Assembly (NCBI GenBank): GCA_013399015.1
Contig: VWZX01000860.1
Span: 26,868 to 90,867 of the forward strand
DNA length: 64,000 nt
Origin: Galbula dea
Taxonomy: Eukaryota > Chordata > Aves > Piciformes > Galbulidae
Direction: 5' to 3'
Part shown: positions 59,001 through 64,000 of the stretch, piece after piece
How the letters are laid out: each line of letters begins with the position of its first letter
How positions within the stretch are numbered: position 1 is the first letter of the stretch
Notes under the pieces: model-generated
Told to the model about the DNA's origin: nothing
What the model saw: the letters and a program-made list of their open reading frames with translations, nothing else
Databases searched by the model: none
Position numbers and translations under genes: made by a program

Positions 59001-59454
59001 CGCCAAGTCCCGTCCTGCTGTGAAGGGCCCACACGAGGCCCGCCCGGGAGTGGGGGTGGGATGGGATGGGGTGGGGGGTGTGTGTGGAACAGAGAGAGCT
59101 TCGCGTCCATCGGTCTTGGTCTTTTGGGGCCGGTTAAAGTAGTAGCAAAGCAGCAGTTTGTGGGGGGAGAAGCCCTAAGGCTCTCCTTGCTAGCCTGGGG
59201 GCACCGGAGGCCACTCACCCACCCACCGCGGCCCTCAGCCTTCGGCCCATCCCTGTCCCGGCGGCAGGTGGAAAGCACCAAAAAACGGTTGTTTTGCCTC
59301 AAAAGAAAGAGGATGTAAGCTGCTGCCAGAGCTTGTTTACGAGCTGTCACAATGGGTGACGAGAACTCGGCTCCTAGTACAACCCTCCCTGGTTGGTAGG
59401 AGCTCCTCCGGCTGAGCCTGAGGGGGTGAGGCTCCTCTAAAACTTGCCCAAATT

Positions 59455-59925
59455 CAGGGTGCAGCTGCTTCAGAAAGACATGGAGGGGCCAGAGCGTGTC
59501 CAGAGAAGGGTAATGAAGGTGGGGAAGGGTCTAGAGCACAAGTGGTGTGAGGAGCAGCAGGGGGAATTGGGGTTAGGTAGGCTGGAGGAGACTCAGGGGA
59601 GACCTTCTCACTCTCTGCAACTCCCTGAAAGGAGGTTGGAGCCAGGGGGAGCTTGGTCTGTTATTAGGAGTTCTAGGACAAGAGGAAATGGCTTCAAGTT
59701 GCACCAGGGGAAGTTCAGATTGGATATTAGGAAGAATTTCTCCCCCCAAGAGAGTTACCAGGCATTGGAACAGGCTACCCAGGGAGAGGGTGGAGTCACC
59801 ACCCCTGAAAGTGTTCAGGAAACATGGAGATGTGGTGCTGTGAGGGCCATGGTTTAGGGGTGAGCATGGCAGTGTTAAGTGAGTGGTGTAATCTCAGAGG
59901 TCTTTTCCCACCAGAATGATTTTAT
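59455..59925 (+). mobile_element. CR1, group B-like, diverged
   Basis: Body and tail with more substitutions than other B copies, just downstream of the CpG island. Confidence 0.88.
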
Positions 59926-59929
59926 GGTT

Positions 59930-61210
59930 CTGGAGCACCTCAGTGTTGTCTTTCTCACCACACTGCCTTTAACCTGTAGTGAACTTTTCTGGCCCAGCCC
60001 TAAAAGCTTGAGAGAAGAAGTTGGGAGGTGGCAGAAGTGCTGGTGCACTGTGGGAAGAAGAAACACCCTCAGGCTGCCTGGTAATTTAGAGCAAGCCTCT
60101 GCTGTCCTTAAGTTTTGCTTCTTGGCTCTTTGCAATGATTCCATCACAGGTTCCCATGTTCCTCTTGGCCTTGCTGCACCTGTGAGGTTAAATGGTAGCA
60201 GAGGAGTGCTTGTCTCTGAGCAGTTTGTGTTAATGGCAGGGCAGGAAGCTCTAACCACTTGAAGAAAGGCCCAAAAACATGCCTCAGTGTTGATGAAGGG
60301 CTTGCAGCCAAGCAGGCTAGTCATTATTAGGTATCTTGGAGTTCTTGAGGTTGGGAAAGACCTTGAAGATCATCAAGGCCAAGTCCAACAAGTCAGGAGT
60401 GAACAGCAAAGGGAAACTTCCTAGGTATAGATACATATATATGTATAAAAGGACATGAGTAATCTAAAGAGGCAGAAAATGAAGCTCCACAAGGAGTCCA
60501 GATGTCTTTTAACATCATGTTGACTCTGGTAGATGGGAGAAAACCTGGAGGGATTGAAGTCTTGAGCAGCTCTTTTAAGAGGAGAATGTTTGTCAGCATC
60601 CCAGGAGGCAACTTCTCCTCCTCTGGGTGGTAGTGGTAGGAGGCAGGGAGTTGAAAAGAGTGAGAAGGTCTCTGCTGAACCTCTTCTAAGCTAAGCAACC
60701 ACCAAACCACTTAGTCCTACCTTCTAGTTGTGCTGGGAGAAGTTTGCTGCTGTTGGAAGTTAACTCAGAGGCCACCTGCTCCTTTCCCTAAAGGTCTTCT
60801 GCAATGATTCTCCTTTGAATTCCCCTCAGTTTTGCTTTGTTTGCTGCACTGCAGGGTGTGGTGGGTGCAGGGAAAGCTTGCTTGGAGGCAAGGTCTCCTT
60901 GGGGAGACACATTTGTACTTGGTGCTTGCCTAATGTAATCATTTTCAACTGCTTGATCATTCCTGAAGTGCTGAAGCCAGGGAGTGTGTGCCTGGTTTGT
61001 GTCATGCTAGGGTAGAGAAGGTTTGGCTTGTTTATTAATTAAAATAAAAGAGAAGAGAGTGCTCTGGGGCATCCACACCAGGCTTGGCTTTAATGCAGAC
61101 TCACTGGAGAGAGAGAGAAAAGATTTGGTGGCCCTAGTGTAGTGATGCCTAAAAGAAACCTAGAACCATTTCAGGCCAGAATGATTGGTCCTGGGTCCAT
61201 ATCTGGGGCT
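59930..61210. other. CR1-poor sequence, unassigned
   Basis: Scraps of reversed CR1 at 60335-60395 and 60640-60700. No ME2-like mitochondrial leader or other known exon is visible. Confidence 0.5.
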
Positions 61211-61214
61211 CTCC

Positions 61215-61640
61215 TCAGGTCAAGGAACTGGTGGAGAGAGCCCAGCAGAGGCTGGGAAGGTGCTGAGGGACCTGGAGCAGCTGTGGGAGGAGGAAAGGCT
61301 GAGAGCCCTGAGGCTGCTGAGCCTGGAGAAGAGCAGCCCCAGAGGGGAGCTTGGGGGCAAGAGGCTGGGGCTAGACTGTGCTGAGTGGTGGCCAGGGCCA
61401 GGCCAAGGGGCACTGGGCACCAACTGGCACCCAGGAGGGGAAACTTGTTTGTTGTGAGGGTGTCAGAGCCCTGGCCCAGGTTGGCCAGAGAGGTTGTAGA
61501 GTCTCCTTGTGTGGAGAGCTTCCAAGCCCAGCTGGAGGTGATGGTGGTCAAGCTGCTCTGGTGCCCCTGCTTTAACTGTGGGGTTGGACTAGATGATCCC
61601 CAGAGCTCCCTTCCAACCTTAACCATTCTGTGCAACCCTG
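61215..61640 (+). mobile_element. CR1, group A
   Basis: It lacks the CTGCTCAATGCTGAGCAAGAG stretch after AGAGGGGAGCT. Confidence 0.9.
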
Positions 61641-61644
61641 TGAA

Positions 61645-62335
61645 GCTCTGAATTAATCATTCCAGCTTGTGTTACCAAGAAGAAGCTTCTCTTAACACCT
61701 AGGGCTTGGTAATTTCTGGACATGAAAGAAAGATTGGACCTGTTTGTTGACACAGGATTTCAGATATCCTAGAAGTAGATTTCTCCACTTGAAATAGATT
61801 TATCTGCTTGAAATCTATTCCTCCAAACTGAAGGAAGACTGCAAAGTCATCAAGCCCAAGTTGCTCTCCACTACATCCTGAGCTCTAATCCAGAGGCTTA
61901 GCAACTGCAGCAGAACTTGCTTTAATTGCCCCCAAGCTTCCTGCCTCTCTCTGAGCAATCTAATTGTAGCTTGTAAAGACTGGGCTGAACCTTTCCCTTC
62001 CAAGTAGCTTTTGCAATTCACCAAATCCATCATTGCAAGCAGCAAAACGTTTGCTCCTAGATAAGGGCAGTGTTGGGAATGAGTTTGACCTGGCCAGATG
62101 CCTCCTGATAAAAGGCTAGCAGAGAGCTGGCAGCTGGTCTGCAGAAGAATTAAGTTCTCTTAAGTGGTGACACAGCCTTTCTGTGGTAATAAGGCTAAAA
62201 ATGAGTCATACTGGATTAAATCTAGTGGTGCACCATAGTCTTGTTCAGGCCTTAGCCAGGTCAAGTACAGAGAAAAGCAAATGAATCCTTGGTTTGGTTC
62301 TGCTGACACCTGTTGGATTCTTCTGCTTGCATCCT
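61645..62335. other. Unassigned sequence
   Basis: AT-richer unique DNA without a supported feature. Confidence 0.5.
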
Positions 62336-62339
62336 GTGA

Positions 62340-62915
62340 TGATCTGGGAGGAGTGGGGGAGACCCCATCAGGCTGTGCTGCTGTTCAGGGTGAGCTGGAG
62401 AGGCTGGGAGGAACCTCATGAAGGTCAAGTGGAGAGGCCTGCACCTGGGGAGGAATAACCTCCTGGAGCAGGGCAGGGTAGGGGTTGAGCTGCTGGAAAG
62501 CAGCTCTGCAGAGAAGGAGGTGGCAGTGCTGGTGGACAACAAGGTCACCATGAGGCAGCAATGTGTCCTCAAGGCCAAGAAGGTCAATGGTCTCCTGGGG
62601 TGCATTAGCAAGCAGGTCCAGGGAGGTTCTTCTCACCCTCTGCCCTAGGGAAGCCCTGTCTGGAGTTCTGGCTCCACATCTGGGCTGCCCAGGCCAAGAG
62701 AGACAAGGAACTGGTGGAGAGAGGCCAGCAGAGGTTGGGAAGGTGCTGAGGGGCCTGGAGCAGCTGTGGGAGGAGGAAAAGCTGAGAGGCCTGGGGCTGC
62801 TTAGGCTGGAGAAGAGCAGCCCCAGAGGGGAGCTGCTGAAGGCTGGGGGCAAGAGGCTGGGGCCAGACTCTGCTGAGTGATGGCCAGGGCCAGGCCAAGG
62901 GGCTACTGGGCACAA
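62340..62915 (+). mobile_element. CR1, group A, truncated tail
   Basis: It starts at the same GGAGTGGGGGAGACCCC block as the 36-kb copy and stops after GGGCTACTGGGCAC, before the tail. Confidence 0.92.
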
Positions 62916-63264
62916 ATCTTGCATGTTCTTGGGTGGGTTTTGAAGCAACTCTGGAGATTGTAACTTGGAAGATCCCTCTGCCATCTTAAAAGTTAATTAT
63001 GTGTCAATTGGATTAGAGAAAGAGCTTCTAAAGTATTCAGGCTAGAGTTAAGATAATGAAGTTTGCTTCCTTAATCTCATTTTGGCTTCCATCTGGAAGA
63101 AATTACAAAGCTAAGCCATCCATCATTTCAGTCCTTCCCCATGTCTCATACCTGCTTTATTGGCTTTGTGTGTCTTGGATGTGAAGCTACAGCTGAGCTG
63201 GGAAGTGATGGAGCACTGATGGAAGGTCCTCCACCCATCCAGAAAGAGATTGTAGAGTGAGAGA

Positions 63265-63500
63265 ACATTTTGGGGTTGGAAGGGACCTTTCAAAGTCAGC
63301 TAGGTCAGCAGGGACATCTGCACCCAGAGCAGGTTGCTTCCAGCCCCAACCAACCTGACCTGGAGTGCTGCCAGGGATGGGACATCTCCCACCTGACCCA
63401 ACCTGGGCCAGGCTCTCCCCACCTTCAGTGCAAAACATCTCTTCTTTCTTTCTTGTCTAAATCTCTCCTCTTTTGGTTTCCAGCCATCATCTCTGTCCCA
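63265..63500 (-). mobile_element. CR1 fragment, group C tail
   Basis: Reversed tail (TTTTGGGGTTGGAAGGG) and adjoining body. Confidence 0.86.
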
Positions 63501-63654
63501 ACAGATCCTACTAAAAAGTCTGAAATTAGTTTTGCTGCTCAAAGTCAAAGTCATTCTGACCTTTCCCTGCTATGAGCCAGTTCTCTGAGGTCACCAGAGA
63601 AGGTTCATGTTTGCTCATGCTAGTTCTGCTCTGGTTTTCTGGTGAAGGTGGAAG

Positions 63655-63708
63655 TTAAGATCATCCTAAAGATCTTTTCCAACCAAAAGCATTCTAGGAT
63701 TCTCTGAA
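63655..63708 (+). mobile_element. CR1 tail scrap
   Basis: Terminal sequence ending GCATTCTAGGATTCTCTG. Confidence 0.65.
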
Positions 63709-63749
63709 TTCTGCCTAACTGCCACCTCCTACCTCACATTCCTCCCCCA

Positions 63750-64000
63750 AAAGGTTGTTAGGGCCTGGCCCAGGCTGCCCAGGGCAGTGGTGGAGTCACC
63801 ATCCCTGGAGGGGTTGAAAAGCCCTGGAGGTGTGGTGCTGAGGGCCATGGGTTGGGGGTGCCATGGTTTAGGGGTGCTGAGGGCCATGATTTAGGGGTGA
63901 CTTGGAGCTGTGGTGCTGAGGGCCATGGTTTAGGGGTGCTGAGGGCCATGATTTAGGGGTGACTTGGAGCTGTGGTGCTGAGGGCCATGGTTTAGGGGTG
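63750..64000 (+). mobile_element. CR1, group B tail, tandemly expanded
   Basis: A normal B tail to about 63840, then duplicated tail segments running off the window. Confidence 0.85.
63840..64000 (+). repeat. Tandem expansion of a CR1 tail, about 62 bp unit
   Basis: GCTGAGGGCCATGGTTTAGG and GCTGAGGGCCATGATTTAGG alternate in a roughly 62-bp unit with TTGGAGCTGTGGT. The segment derives from the B-group CR1 tail just upstream and runs off the window. Confidence 0.85.

Noticed and set aside
58580..59350. 256-aa minus-strand ORF
   Set aside because: Proline- and arginine-rich frame from CpG-dense DNA with no recognisable domain. Kept only as a reason to consider bidirectional transcription.
1..64000. 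tRNA, rRNA or viral insertions
   Set aside because: I saw no cloverleaf, rRNA segment, LTR pair or retroviral gene that could be supported.

Overview
The window looks like avian nuclear DNA. It is about 30% CR1 LINE fragments, carries GC-rich minisatellites and CpG-island promoters, and holds genes whose order matches human 18q21 (SKA1 then MAPK4, with ME2 expected next). That block is Z-linked in birds, so a Z-chromosome origin is likely but inferred. The CR1 load is far above the usual bird level and points to a CR1-expanded lineage such as woodpeckers or hornbills; this too is inference.

Layout, all protein genes on the + strand. (1) 1-9.3 kb: the last six coding exons of a tetraspanin, best read as TSPAN36 (TSPAN3-like); exon 1 lies upstream of the window. 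(2) 10.2-20.1 kb: complete SKA1 (253 aa), with a CpG-rich E2F/CHR-type cell-cycle promoter, a non-coding first exon and six coding exons. (3) 20.1-28.0 kb: intergenic DNA with CR1 copies. (4) 28.0-30.5 kb: a CpG-island promoter (CRE, CCAAT box, GC boxes) between two minisatellites, the likely MAPK4 promoter. (5) 41.1-51.4 kb: all five coding exons of MAPK4 (ERK4, 582 aa), then a long 3' UTR. (6) 58.0-59.3 kb: a second CpG island with two inverted CCAAT boxes, again preceded by a minisatellite; a candidate promoter of the next gene, possibly ME2. (7) 59.4-64 kb: CR1-rich DNA with no exon I can recognise.

The genes are neighbours by ancestry and do not form a pathway. The tetraspanin is a membrane organiser, SKA1 couples kinetochores to microtubules in mitosis, and MAPK4 is an atypical MAP kinase that partners MK5.

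I sorted the CR1 copies into four working groups. A ends in a 3' region with a GCTGAGTGGTGGCC motif and a tail near GGTTGGACTAG. B has the GGTTAGGCTGGAGAAGAGGA body and a GCTGAGGGCCATGG tail. C has AGAGTTGGGGTTGTT and a CATCTCCCACCTCTCTGGG-type tail. D is older or unassigned. Nothing here looks like a new multi-gene system. The items most worth checking are the SPR-to-SPH change in MAPK4, in-frame SKA1 exon 5 between inverted CR1s, a CR1 tail in the last tetraspanin splice acceptor, minisatellites beside both distal CpG islands, and two single-N assembly joins.
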